From assembly GCF_900103695.1 (NCBI RefSeq), contig NZ_FNHF01000006.1, positions 173,603 to 237,602 on the forward strand: a stretch of DNA of 64,000 nucleotides. Direction: 5' to 3'. This document shows positions 8,357 to 18,060 of the stretch, piece by piece. The notes below the pieces were generated by a model that worked only from the letters and a program-made list of their open reading frames with translations, did not search any database and was not told the origin of the DNA. The stretch is from Sediminibacillus halophilus. GTDB lineage: Bacteria > Bacillota > Bacilli > Bacillales > Amphibacillaceae. Position numbers and translations under genes: made by a program. The number at the start of each line of letters is the position of its first letter. Position 1 is the stretch's first letter.

Positions 8357-9613
8357 ATGAAGAATACTGTCTCTTTAGCTAGTTCAACCGTTCCACTAGC
8401 CAAAAACTATCCATTGTTCCGCTTTATTGGCGGTAATGTCGTTTCGTTCATGGGAGATCAAATTTATTTGATCGCGCTGCCTCTTATGGTCCTTAGTGTT
8501 ACAGGTTCTCCTGTCAACATGGGGATCATTGCAGCCTTGGAACGATTGCCAATTCTGCTCCAACCGTTGATCGGTATTATGTCAGATCGTTTTTCCCGTA
8601 AGAATCTGCTGCTTATTGGTGATGGAGGGAGACTTCTAATTACAGGATGGATCGGCATCCTCAGTCTTTATGGAAATTTAGACGTCTGGCAGTTATATAT
8701 CGCCGCTTTCGGGATCGGCTTGCTTAGCCAGGTATATAACACTTCCCAATTCGCCGCTGTTCCAAGTCTTGTGAATAAGCAGGATTTGCAGCTTGTAAAT
8801 GCTATCAATACAGGGGCCTTACAGACTGCTACATTATCAGCGCCGGCCATTGGCGGACTTGTCATAAGTTTGTATCATCCTGGTATCGCCCTTTTGATTA
8901 ATAGCTTCAGCTTTTTAATAGCTTTTTCAGCCATTGCCAGCATCCAACTGCCTTCCCACCATTCACTGGAATCCGGGAGGACAACAATCCTTCAGGACTT
9001 GAAAGAGGGATTTCACTTCGTACTTACTACTAAGGCAATCTTGTTCACAAATTTAGCGATGCTGTTTTCGACCTTCGGTACCACCCTGCTGTTGACATTA
9101 CTGGTATTCCACCTAAAAGACACGTTACAACTCACCTCCGTCCAAATTGGCTGGCTGCTGTCCGGTGGGGGAGCAGGTGCCATTTCCGGTGCTCTGTTTT
9201 CCGGGTTTCTGACAAAATATTTTCCTTATCGAACCTTATTGTTTTCAGCCGCGTTCGCAGGAGGCTTGTCCATCATCGTATTAAGCCAGATGCAATCGTT
9301 TCCCTTGTTATTTGCAGCCAACATGGCCGGTACCTACATGGTTTCTATCCTGAACCCTTGTCTCGCTACAATTCGACAAACGTTGACACCTGCCCGCCTT
9401 TTAGGAAGGGTACAAGCAACATCCCGCTTTATGGCCTGGATACTGCTGCCTGTTGCTGCATTATCAGCCGGGCTGCTTGCAGAGTTAACCAGTACTGGAA
9501 CGACGATTTTAATTGGAGGAACAGTCTCGACAATAGCTTCTTTTTTCTATCTCCATCCGACACTAGCTGGTAAGGCTGCTCAGACAAGGAGCGAGAAGCA
9601 TCAAGCCCAGTAA
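8357..9613 (+). CDS. MFS efflux transporter (DHA3 / macrolide-exporter type)
   Basis: 418-residue membrane protein with about 12 hydrophobic segments. The MFS loop motif between helices 2 and 3 is visible (GIMSDRFSRKNLLLIGD), as is the N-terminal FRFIGGNVVSFMGDQIYLIALPL typical of the MefA-like DHA3 group. Probably a proton-driven exporter of a drug or small metabolite. It is translated directly after the ArsR-type gene, with AAAGGAG at the junction. The ligand is unknown. Confidence 0.8.
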   Translation: MKNTVSLASSTVPLAKNYPLFRFIGGNVVSFMGDQIYLIALPLMVLSVTGSPVNMGIIAALERLPILLQPLIGIMSDRFSRKNLLLIGDGGRLLITGWIGILSLYGNLDVWQLYIAAFGIGLLSQVYNTSQFAAVPSLVNKQDLQLVNAINTGALQTATLSAPAIGGLVISLYHPGIALLINSFSFLIAFSAIASIQLPSHHSLESGRTTILQDLKEGFHFVLTTKAILFTNLAMLFSTFGTTLLLTLLVFHLKDTLQLTSVQIGWLLSGGGAGAISGALFSGFLTKYFPYRTLLFSAAFAGGLSIIVLSQMQSFPLLFAANMAGTYMVSILNPCLATIRQTLTPARLLGRVQATSRFMAWILLPVAALSAGLLAELTSTGTTILIGGTVSTIASFFYLHPTLAGKAAQTRSEKHQAQ

Positions 9614-9702
9614 AAATAACGAGTATGCAGCCCCTGATTCAAATAAGGAATAGAGCTTCTATTCTGCCGGTTCTCGGTCCGTGTTCCCAGCGGGGAAAAT
9701 AA

Positions 9703-9745
9703 AAAGCTTGCAGTAAAATCTAAAATTCTCTGCAAGCTTCGAAAA
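9703..9745 (-). terminator. Terminator of the pepT operon
   Basis: aagcttgcag (9703-9712) pairs with ctgcaagctt (9730-9739). Read on the minus strand the stem is followed by TTTTTATTTT. It could also act on the MFS transcript from the other side. Confidence 0.75.
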
Positions 9746-9771
9746 ATTATTTCTACTATCCTAGCGATCGA

Positions 9772-10239
9772 TTACATAATCCCCTGTCCAAAATAGACTA
9801 TCAGCAATACCAAGACTGCCAGTATACCGTTCTCAGCCGGGCCTCCCGTTCGCACAGTAAGCGGAAGCCGGAACGTCATTTGGAAAGGATAAAGAAGTTT
9901 GATACCGTTTTTCGTCGCCGCATCCAGCAAAAGGTGGCTGGCTGCTCCGACGAGTACCCCTGCTGTTATTCCATCAGGTAAATGGAACAAGGATAACAAC
10001 ACTTGAATCAAAAAAAGAAACAGGAGGCTGTGTGTAAAAGTACGATGTCCAAATAGGGTACTCACTATTTTTGATAAAAAAGGTACTTTCCTTCCGATTT
10101 TACTGCCGCCATGGCAAATGTCAGGAAGCAATGATCCAAATATACCAGCAGTCGTCAGTAAAAGGGGGTCATATGCGGTAAAGCGGGATGTGACAACACA
10201 AGCTGCTATCCCGCCAATAATATGCGTTTTTCCAGTCAT
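9772..10239 (-). CDS. YdjM-like membrane metal-dependent hydrolase (DUF457)
   Basis: 155-residue integral membrane protein of the YdjM/DUF457 family, named hydrolases on the basis of conserved His/Asp residues. The hallmarks are the N-terminal KTHIIGG, the loop GSLLPDICHGGSKIG, FGHRTFTHSLLF and SHLLLDAATKNGIKLLYPF. The activity is not well established. It lies 38 bases after the sulfurtransferase gene and is probably the last gene of the pepT operon. Confidence 0.8.
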   Translation of the reverse strand: MTGKTHIIGGIAACVVTSRFTAYDPLLLTTAGIFGSLLPDICHGGSKIGRKVPFLSKIVSTLFGHRTFTHSLLFLFLIQVLLSLFHLPDGITAGVLVGAASHLLLDAATKNGIKLLYPFQMTFRLPLTVRTGGPAENGILAVLVLLIVYFGQGIM

Positions 10240-10277
10240 GATGTTTCCTCCAAGTTGGGTTGTTTCTTAAACAGCTG

Positions 10278-11126
10278 CTATCCATCCATCCTAGTTGACA
10301 CTTTGTTTTCCGGATAAGAGATCCAGTCGCTAAAACTTCCCGGATATAGTTTTACGTTTTGGTAACCAGCTGCTTGAAGTGCCAGGATATTCGGACAGGC
10401 TGAGACCCCTGACCCGCAGGAAACAATAATCTCTTCTGCTGGGGGCAGTGGAGCAAAGTGCATTTTTAACTCCTCATCGCTTTTCCACCGGCCAGTATCC
10501 GTCAGCACTTGTTTCCAAAAATAATTGGTGGCGCCAGGAATATGACCAGCCTTCTGATAAAGTGGCTCTGTTTTACCAAGATAACGTTGAGGAGAGCGGG
10601 AATCGATCAAATGAGAAGTACTGTCAACCATTTTTTGTTTCACGTAGTCGATATCGACGACTTGATGGTCCTGGATATCCGGTAAAAAAGTCTTCGGCTT
10701 TGGAACAGGGATTTCACGACTGAGCGAATACCCATGTTTTTCCCAGCTTTCCAATCCGCCTTCCAGGAGAAATGTCCGCTCATGCCCATAATAAGTCAGC
10801 AACCACCAACAACGGGCAGCGAACATATCATTCCCCTGATCATATATAACAACAGTCGTCTGACTTCCGATTCCGGCATTGCCCAGCTTTTCAGCAAATG
10901 TCTCAGGCTCCGGCAAAGGGTGGCTTCCACCGTGTTCGCCTTTTTCTCCTGACAAATCCTGATTCAAATCAAAGTGAACAGCCCCTGGAATGTGCCCTTG
11001 GAGATAAGCTTGCTTTCCAGCCTCCGGGTCCGTCAACTCAAACCGTGTATCGAGGACTACGATATCCAGCTCTGCGGACTCTTTTATTCGGTCATACAAC
11101 CAATCTGCAGTCACGAAAACGTCCAT
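10278..11126 (-). CDS. Two-domain sulfurtransferase (thiosulfate / 3-mercaptopyruvate type)
   Basis: 282-residue protein with tandem rhodanese domains. The N-terminal domain (about 5-130) is inactive, with Asp in place of the Cys (VVIYDQGND). The C-terminal domain (about 155-275) carries the catalytic Cys237 in VSCGSGVSACP, close to the CGSGVTA signature of this class. It moves sulfane sulfur from thiosulfate or mercaptopyruvate to a thiophilic acceptor; sequence does not settle which. It lies 18 bases after pepT on the same strand. Confidence 0.85.
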   Translation of the reverse strand: MDVFVTADWLYDRIKESAELDIVVLDTRFELTDPEAGKQAYLQGHIPGAVHFDLNQDLSGEKGEHGGSHPLPEPETFAEKLGNAGIGSQTTVVIYDQGNDMFAARCWWLLTYYGHERTFLLEGGLESWEKHGYSLSREIPVPKPKTFLPDIQDHQVVDIDYVKQKMVDSTSHLIDSRSPQRYLGKTEPLYQKAGHIPGATNYFWKQVLTDTGRWKSDEELKMHFAPLPPAEEIIVSCGSGVSACPNILALQAAGYQNVKLYPGSFSDWISYPENKVSTRMDG

Positions 11127-11144
11127 TTGCTCTCCTCCCTTTTT

Positions 11145-12386
11145 TCAGGATTTCTTTTCCGTCAAACTGGCAATTTCGACGATTGTTTGAACTGCCTTTT
11201 CCATATTTTCGACAGAAATAAATTCATATTTCCCGTGGAAGTTCTCTCCGCCTGTGAAAATATTCGGGGTCGGCAGTCCCATAAAGGAAAGCTGGGAACC
11301 GTCTGTGCCACCCCTGATTGGTTTTACATCTGGAGTAATCCCGATACGCTCCATCGCTTCGTACGCTATGTCGACAATTTCCTTCACAGGCTCAATTTTT
11401 TCCCGCATATTGTAATACTGATCTTTCATTTCCAGCATGACTGCTTTTTCGCCATACTTCTGCTTTAATGCCTCGACTGCCGCTTCGATTTTTGTTTTCT
11501 TTTCCTCAAATTTTTCACGGTCATGATCACGGACTATGTAATACAACTTTGTTTCCTCGACATCTCCTTCGAAAGAAATGAGATGATAAAAACCCTCGTA
11601 ATCGTCGGTATATTCCGGAGCTTCTTCAGCAGGCAGAGCGGCATGAAATTCCATTGCAATTTTTGCAGAATGGATCATCTTGTTTTTAGCCGATCCAGGG
11701 TGGACATTTTTGCCGAAAAAAGTAAGTCGTGCAGCTGCTGCATTAAAGCTTTCATACTCCAGTTCTCCTAATGGCCCACCGTCGACCGTGTAGGCGTAAT
11801 CTGCCTGAAAACGGTCGACATCAAAGCGATGCGGACCCCGCCCTATCTCCTCATCTGGCGTGAATGCAACTCTTACTTTTCCGTGTTTGATTTCCGGATG
11901 GTTGATGAGATGAGCCATCGCTGTCATGATTTCCGCTACACCCGCTTTATTATCGGCTCCTAATAACGTGGTTCCATCCGTGGTGATCAAGGTGTGACCG
12001 TGATAATTGTCCAAGCTGGGGAAGTCAGAAGGTGACAATACAACGTTACGATTTTCATTCAACACGATGTCACCGCCGTCATAATTTTCGACAAGCTGAG
12101 GATTGACATTCTTTCCGGTGAAATCTGTCGCCGTGTCGACATGGGCCAGAAAGCCGATTGTCGGTAACTGTTTATCAGTATTTGCAGGAAGGGTAGCCAT
12201 AACGTAGCCATTATCGTCAATTGTTACTTCTTCCATTCCAATTTCTTTTAGTTCTTCTACAAGCATATTTGCCAGTGTCAACTGACCGGGAGTAGACGGG
12301 CAGCTGTCGACGCTTTCGTCTGATTGGGTTTCAACTTTTACATAGCTAGTAAATCTGTCTATGATTTCGCTTTTCAAGTTCCTCAT
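11145..12386 (-). CDS. pepT: Peptidase T (tripeptidase)
   Basis: Zinc M20 aminopeptidase that removes the N-terminal residue from tripeptides in the cytoplasm. The 413-residue length is typical. Metal-site motifs: [20 protein letters not shown] and DEEIGRG, with the C-terminal [28 protein letters not shown]. The frame continues 40 codons upstream, but GAAGAGGA lies at the right distance for this ATG ([12 protein letters not shown]), which also matches family N-termini. First gene of a likely operon with the sulfurtransferase and the YdjM-like gene. Confidence 0.93.
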   Translation of the reverse strand: MRNLKSEIIDRFTSYVKVETQSDESVDSCPSTPGQLTLANMLVEELKEIGMEEVTIDDNGYVMATLPANTDKQLPTIGFLAHVDTATDFTGKNVNPQLVENYDGGDIVLNENRNVVLSPSDFPSLDNYHGHTLITTDGTTLLGADNKAGVAEIMTAMAHLINHPEIKHGKVRVAFTPDEEIGRGPHRFDVDRFQADYAYTVDGGPLGELEYESFNAAAARLTFFGKNVHPGSAKNKMIHSAKIAMEFHAALPAEEAPEYTDDYEGFYHLISFEGDVEETKLYYIVRDHDREKFEEKKTKIEAAVEALKQKYGEKAVMLEMKDQYYNMREKIEPVKEIVDIAYEAMERIGITPDVKPIRGGTDGSQLSFMGLPTPNIFTGGENFHGKYEFISVENMEKAVQTIVEIASLTEKKS

Positions 12387-12630
12387 CTCCATTCCTCTTC
12401 TTATCGCTATCTTATCATAACTACTATCCATTTCGGGCGGTTTTGTTTTGCCAAAAACCTTGATTGATTTGCACTTAACTGTCTGATTTTTAGAAAAAAC
12501 TATCAACAGACTTCTATTATTCCCCTCCGCAGGATTCCATAATACTTAACTCCCATTATGTAACAGCATCATTTAGAAGATATACACCCTTGTGAATCAA
12601 AGTATTCCAGTAAACGGAGGAGGTGCTGCC

Positions 12631-12693
12631 GTGGCCGCGGAAACCGAAGTACCTTGCCGGAGTGGAGTGGAGAATTGTTATGATTCCTGCTAA
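12631..12693 (+). CDS. Possible 20-residue Cys-containing peptide
   Basis: A GTG-started frame lies 6 bases after an unusually strong GGAGGAGGT site (12616-12624) in an otherwise gene-free gap. It would encode MAAETEVPCRSGVENCYDSC, with three Cys. An overlapping frame from 12623 is also open and protein-like, so the coding frame is uncertain. I recognise no family. Confidence 0.25.
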   Translation: MAAETEVPCRSGVENCYDSC

Positions 12694-12735
12694 AGATAAA
12701 CCTGGAAAGTATTACTTGGCATGTTATCAAATACA

Positions 12736-12817
12736 AAAAACCGAACGTCTCCGAGCTCTCAAGGAGATTTCGAATTTACGTTCGGTAATTGTTTTGATCA
12801 CTATACTTTATCCCAGC
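12736..12817 (-). repeat. Dispersed terminator repeat, copy 2
   Basis: Read on the minus strand: GGCTGGGATAAAGTATAGTG, then an accgaacgt / acgttcggt stem enclosing a smaller ctcc/ggag hairpin, then TTTTTT. It starts about 25 bases after the stop of the secreted FIMAH protein and probably terminates that gene. Confidence 0.7.
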
Positions 12818-12841
12818 CGCTTATCCTATTAATTTAGAAAT

Positions 12842-15223
12842 TTAGCGGATAGCATTGATCAAAGAAACGAGCCCCGCCTTTAAGTCGGCGTTGATATGCT
12901 TGTCCGGCTGGTGGTCAATAAAATTAATCATTTTATCGTAATGCTTACTGTTTTTTTCCGCATTCTTCAGCTTGGCGAGCAATGCATTTTTAATTCCGCC
13001 AGGTTTAATCTCGCTATCAATGATCAACTGCCTCAACGAACTACCGTCGATAGAAGAAAAATCATCAATGCTTCGCGGCTTCAACTGGTAAGTACCGTTA
13101 AAAACACTGGCAACACCTGTTATGGAAACAACGTCTCCATTTTGGTAAGGAAAGGTATCATAATCTGTTCCGGTTCGATTATCCAGACGGACAACGACTG
13201 ATTCACCGTTTGTATTGACTGCAGTAAATTCCGTAGTGCCGTAATTGTCCGCTTTTCGCAAATCGGTAATTTCAACTGCTTCCAAGCTGACCAAGCTACC
13301 CTGATAGGCGGACAACTCTTCCGGACCAATAACTATCGGGCCAGGTACCTCGGAAGAACCGACTACTTCGAACGCTTGAATATTCAGAAGCTCTTCCTCC
13401 CCGTTATACGTCTCGGTAGTCCCAGTCAATTGGACAATGTCCCCCGGATTCACATCTTGCTCGCTTTGGTACACATAAATGCCTGCTGTTCCATCCTGTA
13501 CATAGAAGCCTTTCGCTCCCCATAACCCGGAAGCTGTTGTAACAGTCCCCTGGATTGTTGCCAATTCGCCATCTTCCAGGGCGCGTACCTGATCGACAGG
13601 CGCCACTTCCGGCAATTCAGGTGTTTCTTCTTCCGGAAGTTCTTCTGGTACGGCATCCGGATCGATGGTCACGTTTTCCGTCATCAAGTTGGAAGAACCT
13701 TGCTTGACCCGCAAGTTTGCCTCTCCGTCCACACCAGATTTAATGCGGACATACAACGTCTTGGAAGCATAACCTTGTTGGTCAGCATTCAATGTAAAGT
13801 ACTCAGAGTATCCATAATTGCTCGTCCAGTTTTCACCATCTAAGCTGAATTGGGCGACCTGCTGTCCCCCATCCAGATAAATTCCTAAACGAAAGTCGGA
13901 TTCCGTGCCATTCGCTCCGAGGTTGTCACCGGAAAAACGGATTTGGAATTCCTGCATGTTACCAGGTAAGACATCCTGATATTGCAAATGATACTCCGGA
14001 TTGGTTGCCTCTTCTTCCGATCCGTAAGAACCGGGCTGGAAAGTCGTACGGTCATACCATTCATAACCTGAGGGCGGGTTGGACCATGGTTCTGCTTCCG
14101 GTTCTGTGCTGTTCTCCGGGATCTCAAAATCATGGAGTCCCGTCGGCTCATCCAACGGAATACCTTGCCCAGTGAAGTCGGCATAATCTTCTTGTTCCGC
14201 CAGCCAATTGATCAAATTGGTAAGAAGAACCCCGTCATCTGCCTCTTCAAACCCATCATAGGTCGTTTTCGCACTGCCAGAATCCTCTCTTAGATAAGCG
14301 GGACTGCTGTCTTCCACAGGAGAGGAATCACCAATAAACGCCGCTTTTCCCTGGCCGACTTTTGAGATAGCCACAAATGCTCCTTCATCACGTCCGCCAC
14401 CATTGTAAACACCCTGGTCGACTGCCGGTCCCCATGAAGAAACGCCTTCTGGAACGTAAACGAGCCCTTTGGCCTTCGATGGATCAGTCACAGCAATGGT
14501 AGCTCCGGCATGAAAGGCCACTCCATCGACACCTTGTGTAATTCCAAAACTATCATTAGATGCTACAATATCTTCTGCTACGCCATCACCGATGGCATTA
14601 AAACGAAAGCGTACACCGAAATGGTCAGCAAGCCAGTCTGAGTTAGATACGTCCTGCATCGCTTCCGATTCAATTTCATCCTCTTCGAACCCTTTTGTAG
14701 GATTATCGTATGCCCCACGGCGATATCCATTGAAGATCTCCCCTGAATCCCAACGATTCAAATTCCGGTCGGCATTATAATGATCGGCGATATAAAAAAC
14801 ACTGCCGCCGTTCTCAACAAATTGCAATATGGCAGCTTGTTCTCCATCCTTATATGGAATGTTAGCTTCAGGTATGACAAACACTTGAAAGTCTGCCAAA
14901 TCTTCGTAAGTTATCGGCGTCCTTTGTCTAAGTTCTTCCACATAATAGCCTTCACCGGCTATCGCTTCGCCAAAATCAGAAAATGCACCATTGATGACCC
15001 AGTCGGCAGCTCCTGCCGTCTGGCCGTGCGTATTGTCGAACAAAACTTTCGTGTCGTTGTTCTCATTTTCAACAGCCGGTTCGATTACCGGAGCAGGCGC
15101 GTCAACAGAAGTAATCGGTAAACCGTCTGCCTGCACTGTCTCTGGAGAATATCCTTGCAAACAGCTGAATAACGCAAGTACAGCCAAACTACTTAGAAGC
15201 TTCCTAATGAAAAGTTTCCCCAC
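12842..15223 (-). CDS. Secreted multidomain protein: GATase-like, OB-fold and FIMAH domains
   Basis: 793-residue exported protein. A signal peptide covers about residues 1-33 (hydrophobic core, likely cleavage after VQA). Residues 57-345 resemble a DUF4350/GATase-like domain (KVLFDNTHGQTAGAADW, FVENGGSVFYIADHYN, GQGKAAFIGDSSPVEDSSP). A beta-rich segment follows (380-525), then an acidic Pro/Glu linker, then an OB-fold region (about 545-725: GELATIQGTVTTASGLWG, GFYVQDGTAGIYVYQ) of the kind found in extracellular nucleases such as YhcR. A FIMAH module closes the protein (about 735-793: LRQLIIDSEIKPGGIKNALLAKL). No LPXTG anchor. The domain mix suggests extracellular nucleic acid or polymer handling, but this is inference. 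Confidence 0.75.
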   Translation of the reverse strand: MGKLFIRKLLSSLAVLALFSCLQGYSPETVQADGLPITSVDAPAPVIEPAVENENNDTKVLFDNTHGQTAGAADWVINGAFSDFGEAIAGEGYYVEELRQRTPITYEDLADFQVFVIPEANIPYKDGEQAAILQFVENGGSVFYIADHYNADRNLNRWDSGEIFNGYRRGAYDNPTKGFEEDEIESEAMQDVSNSDWLADHFGVRFRFNAIGDGVAEDIVASNDSFGITQGVDGVAFHAGATIAVTDPSKAKGLVYVPEGVSSWGPAVDQGVYNGGGRDEGAFVAISKVGQGKAAFIGDSSPVEDSSPAYLREDSGSAKTTYDGFEEADDGVLLTNLINWLAEQEDYADFTGQGIPLDEPTGLHDFEIPENSTEPEAEPWSNPPSGYEWYDRTTFQPGSYGSEEEATNPEYHLQYQDVLPGNMQEFQIRFSGDNLGANGTESDFRLGIYLDGGQQVAQFSLDGENWTSNYGYSEYFTLNADQQGYASKTLYVRIKSGVDGEANLRVKQGSSNLMTENVTIDPDAVPEELPEEETPELPEVAPVDQVRALEDGELATIQGTVTTASGLWGAKGFYVQDGTAGIYVYQSEQDVNPGDIVQLTGTTETYNGEEELLNIQAFEVVGSSEVPGPIVIGPEELSAYQGSLVSLEAVEITDLRKADNYGTTEFTAVNTNGESVVVRLDNRTGTDYDTFPYQNGDVVSITGVASVFNGTYQLKPRSIDDFSSIDGSSLRQLIIDSEIKPGGIKNALLAKLKNAEKNSKHYDKMINFIDHQPDKHINADLKAGLVSLINAIR

Positions 15224-15390
15224 AGTTTCCTCTCCCTTTATCCGTTATAGTCTTGCTCCTTCTACTATACAAGCTATTTGTTAAGCCAGGGTTAAGGATA
15301 TCTAAAAAAGCAGAAAACACATCGATGGACCTATGACGGTTTTGTCGAAAAACCAAAGAATTTTCATCCTTTTGCACTACTTCACTTTAT

Positions 15391-16302
15391 TTACAAAACA
15401 AGATTTGCGATTAGCCAAAGCAGGACAAAACTGATGATAATGGTGATATTTGCGATGGTACCGACAAGTTTCGTATCATAACGGAATTCTACAGAATAGG
15501 CCAACGAGGTGGCAGCAGTCGGCAAAATAAGGGCAATTAATAACGTGTATTTGAATAAATCCTCAAAAGGCAGCAGCCAAAACAGACAAGAACCGACGGC
15601 AATTCCAGTGGAATATCGAAAAATCAAAAATTTCGCGATGATTTTTAAATTGCTTTTGTCGAATTGTAAATTTAAATAAATGCCTAAAATCAACAGTGAT
15701 AAGGGCATGTTTGCCTGCGATATTGTTCCTGCAACGCCAAGCGCGAAATCGGGCAGTTGAAGCCCCAACAAATTAATCGTGCAAACAAGGATATACGTCA
15801 TCAAAGGGATAGACTTGAAGATTTTGTTCGTCATTGCTTTGAAATCCGGCTTTACATCTCCACTGGCAAAATAGGTCGCAACAATATAATTCAGACCAAA
15901 AATGACAAAAGCATTACCAGCATCGAACATACCAAAGTATTTCAACCCTTCGCTCCCCCAAATGCCCTCTACGAGTGGAAACGCAAACAAACCAATGTTG
16001 AAACCAGGAAGGGTCATCAACAACATCCCTTTATTGAACGACCCCTCGTTCCGAAACACAATAGAACCTAAGAAGGCCATTAAACACCCATATACGAAAG
16101 CGATGATTACTAATAAAAACAGCGAAGGATCAATGACGATCTCACTGAAACTTACAATCAGCAAACAAGGGAGGGTAACGTTTAGTACCAGTCGGGTCAA
16201 CCCTTCTCCTTCTCGTTCCCGGATTATATCGAACCTTTTTAAAATGTAACCTAAAATAATGATGGAAATAGAATATAAAAATTGCTGATTAAAACTGTCC
16301 AT
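15391..16302 (-). CDS. AEC family transporter
   Basis: 303-residue membrane protein with about ten hydrophobic helices in two halves, of the auxin efflux carrier / malate permease group. Typical features are the N-terminal ILGYILKRFDIIREREGEGLTRLVLNVTLPCLLI and LPTAATSLAYSVEF near the end. The start is ATG at 16302, 8 bases after AGAGGAG; the frame is open 9 codons further upstream without a ribosome site. Probably exports or takes up an organic anion. It stands alone, so there is no context for the substrate. Confidence 0.8.
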   Translation of the reverse strand: MDSFNQQFLYSISIIILGYILKRFDIIREREGEGLTRLVLNVTLPCLLIVSFSEIVIDPSLFLLVIIAFVYGCLMAFLGSIVFRNEGSFNKGMLLMTLPGFNIGLFAFPLVEGIWGSEGLKYFGMFDAGNAFVIFGLNYIVATYFASGDVKPDFKAMTNKIFKSIPLMTYILVCTINLLGLQLPDFALGVAGTISQANMPLSLLILGIYLNLQFDKSNLKIIAKFLIFRYSTGIAVGSCLFWLLPFEDLFKYTLLIALILPTAATSLAYSVEFRYDTKLVGTIANITIIISFVLLWLIANLVL

Positions 16303-16562
16303 GTAGATTTCTCCTCTGATGATTGGCATTCAATTTTTGGGCATATGTAATCAACTATATAACCAGAAAAAGAAGATTTGCAACCATTTACCCCTTCATG
16401 TCTTAAGAGAAAAGATCGCTTCTATTTTCCTATTATTTGGCAGCTCATTCCTCATCCCAATTGCAAAAAACAACATAAACTAACAAAATTGAGCAGTTAG
16501 AATCAATCAATTCATCCCGGAATTTAGTAAAATAAAGGTAACATGCAACAGGAGGAACAGCA

Positions 16563-17408
16563 GTGACCGAAAAACTAAAACAATTTCGCTATGTCGTTTT
16601 TTTCTTTGTTGTCGCGACGTTGATCGTTGTCGGTTCATCCACCTATATCTTTTCTAAGCCGATTCGTTCCCAAGACAACACTGAAATCGTCCCCACCGTT
16701 TTTGTCCATGGTTTTAAAGGGACCTACCGCTCTTTTGGTACGCTACTTGATAGATTGGAATCAGATATTCCCGATTCCAGACGCCTCACCTTCCATGTCA
16801 ATGAATATGGTGCCCTCTCCATTAAAGGAAGGTACTTCAGCCAGGAACATCCCTTTATTCAAGTTGTGTTTGAAAACAACCAGGCCAGCATCGCCGACCA
16901 AACAGTCTGGCTTCAGAAAGTGATGGCGGCGCTGCATGAGGACTATGGTTTCGAAAAGGCCAATCTGGTCGGACATTCCATGGGAGGTTTAGCAGCTGCC
17001 AATTTTTTATTAACCAGCAGTGAAGACAGTTATCCATCTGTCAATAAACTTATCGTTATCGGTAGTCCTTTCAAAGGAATAAGCGCTGAAAGGTACTACA
17101 AACCTGGGAGCAGTGCCGCTGCAGTAGATCTAAGGGTTGATTCACCTGCATTGGTCTCGATGGCCGCCCACAAAGCGGCCTTCCCTGCTAACACCGAGGT
17201 ACTTGCAGTTGCTGGAGCTCTGCACCGTAATGACAATCCAGGAGATGGGCTAGTAGCAGTAAGCAGCGCCCTTGGCATTAAGGAGATTGTTCCCAAAGCC
17301 CATTACAGACAGGAAGTTTTTTATGATACAGAAGCAACCCACTCCGGCCTTCACGAGCATCGCGGAGTGGATAAGGCAGTTACAGCCTTTCTTTGGCCTA
17401 ATCTTTAA
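16563..17408 (+). CDS. Membrane-anchored alpha/beta hydrolase (DUF915)
   Basis: 281-residue protein with an N-terminal membrane anchor or signal (about 10-30) and an extracytoplasmic alpha/beta hydrolase fold. The oxyanion segment PTVFVHGFKG and nucleophile Ser139 in LVGHSMGG are clear. The acid is probably Asp in NPGDGLVAV and the base His in ATHSGLHEH near the C-terminus. The DUF915 family is lipase/esterase-like. The GTG start follows CAGGAGGA by about 7 bases. The substrate is unknown. Confidence 0.8.
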   Translation: MTEKLKQFRYVVFFFVVATLIVVGSSTYIFSKPIRSQDNTEIVPTVFVHGFKGTYRSFGTLLDRLESDIPDSRRLTFHVNEYGALSIKGRYFSQEHPFIQVVFENNQASIADQTVWLQKVMAALHEDYGFEKANLVGHSMGGLAAANFLLTSSEDSYPSVNKLIVIGSPFKGISAERYYKPGSSAAAVDLRVDSPALVSMAAHKAAFPANTEVLAVAGALHRNDNPGDGLVAVSSALGIKEIVPKAHYRQEVFYDTEATHSGLHEHRGVDKAVTAFLWPNL

Positions 17409-17412
17409 TCTC

Positions 17413-17450
17413 AGAGCGGGAACATTTACGAATGTTCCCGCTCTTTCTAC
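17413..17450 (+). terminator. Terminator after the hydrolase gene
   Basis: A perfect 14-bp stem (agagcgggaacatt / aatgttcccgctct) with a 4-base loop, followed by a short T-rich run. Confidence 0.85.
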
Positions 17451-17624
17451 AAGCACTTCTTCTGGTGTATCCTCTTTCTGTAAGAGATGAGTGATAATTT
17501 ATTGCTGGCCTGATTCCTTCTTTGAAAATGTTAGCCTGCATTCAGAATCTTTACCATCCTCTATATAGAGAATATCCAATCCGTTAAAACACAACCTATG
17601 AACAAATAAAATTTTTCGTTGATT

Positions 17625-17690
17625 TTGACACGCTTTCAAAAAAGATTTAAAATATGAACATATGCTAATATAAGCACATAAGTGATGTGC
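17625..17690 (+). promoter_or_regulatory. czrA promoter with ArsR-type operator
   Basis: -35 TTGACA (17625-17630), 17-bp spacer, -10 TAAAAT (17648-17653). An imperfect palindrome atatgaacatatgctaatat (17652-17671) starts at the -10 and resembles the CzrA/CadC operator. A second palindrome, gcacat-N5-atgtgc (17674-17690), lies just downstream. Metal-relieved repression by the encoded regulator is inferred. Confidence 0.75.
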
Positions 17691-17721
17691 ATACATATGA
17701 TGAGATGGGGGGGTCATCCAG

Positions 17722-18045
17722 GTGGAAGAATCGAGCGAAGAAGTGTTTACAGACAACGACAATCTTGATGAAGAAACGCTGTTTATTGTTTCTCAAACGT
17801 TTAAAGCTTTAGGAGATCCCACACGGATCCGAATTCTCCATTTATTATTTAACAAAGAGTACTCTGTCAACGAAATTGCTGAAAAGTTACAATTGAAACA
17901 ATCTACGGTTTCCCACCAACTTCGCTTCTTGAAAAATTTGCGACTTGTCAAATACCGAAGAGCGGGAACTACCTTGTTTTATTCCCATGATGACCAGCAT
18001 GTAATCGGCATTTTGAAACAAACGATTGAACATGCCCTGCATTAA
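17722..18045 (+). CDS. czrA: Zinc-responsive ArsR/SmtB repressor, CzrA-like
   Basis: 107-residue winged-helix repressor ([16 protein letters not shown], recognition helix [15 protein letters not shown]). The alpha-5 metal site of CzrA is complete near the C-terminus: in [18 protein letters not shown] the second Asp, the first His, and the two His of HALH fill the known Asp/His/His/His pattern, which senses Zn(II) or Co(II). GTG start after a G-rich ribosome site. The CDF exporter follows 15 bases later in the same operon, as in staphylococcal and bacillus czr loci. Confidence 0.88.
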   Translation: MEESSEEVFTDNDNLDEETLFIVSQTFKALGDPTRIRILHLLFNKEYSVNEIAEKLQLKQSTVSHQLRFLKNLRLVKYRRAGTTLFYSHDDQHVIGILKQTIEHALH

Positions 18046-18060
18046 GAAGGAGGAAAAACG

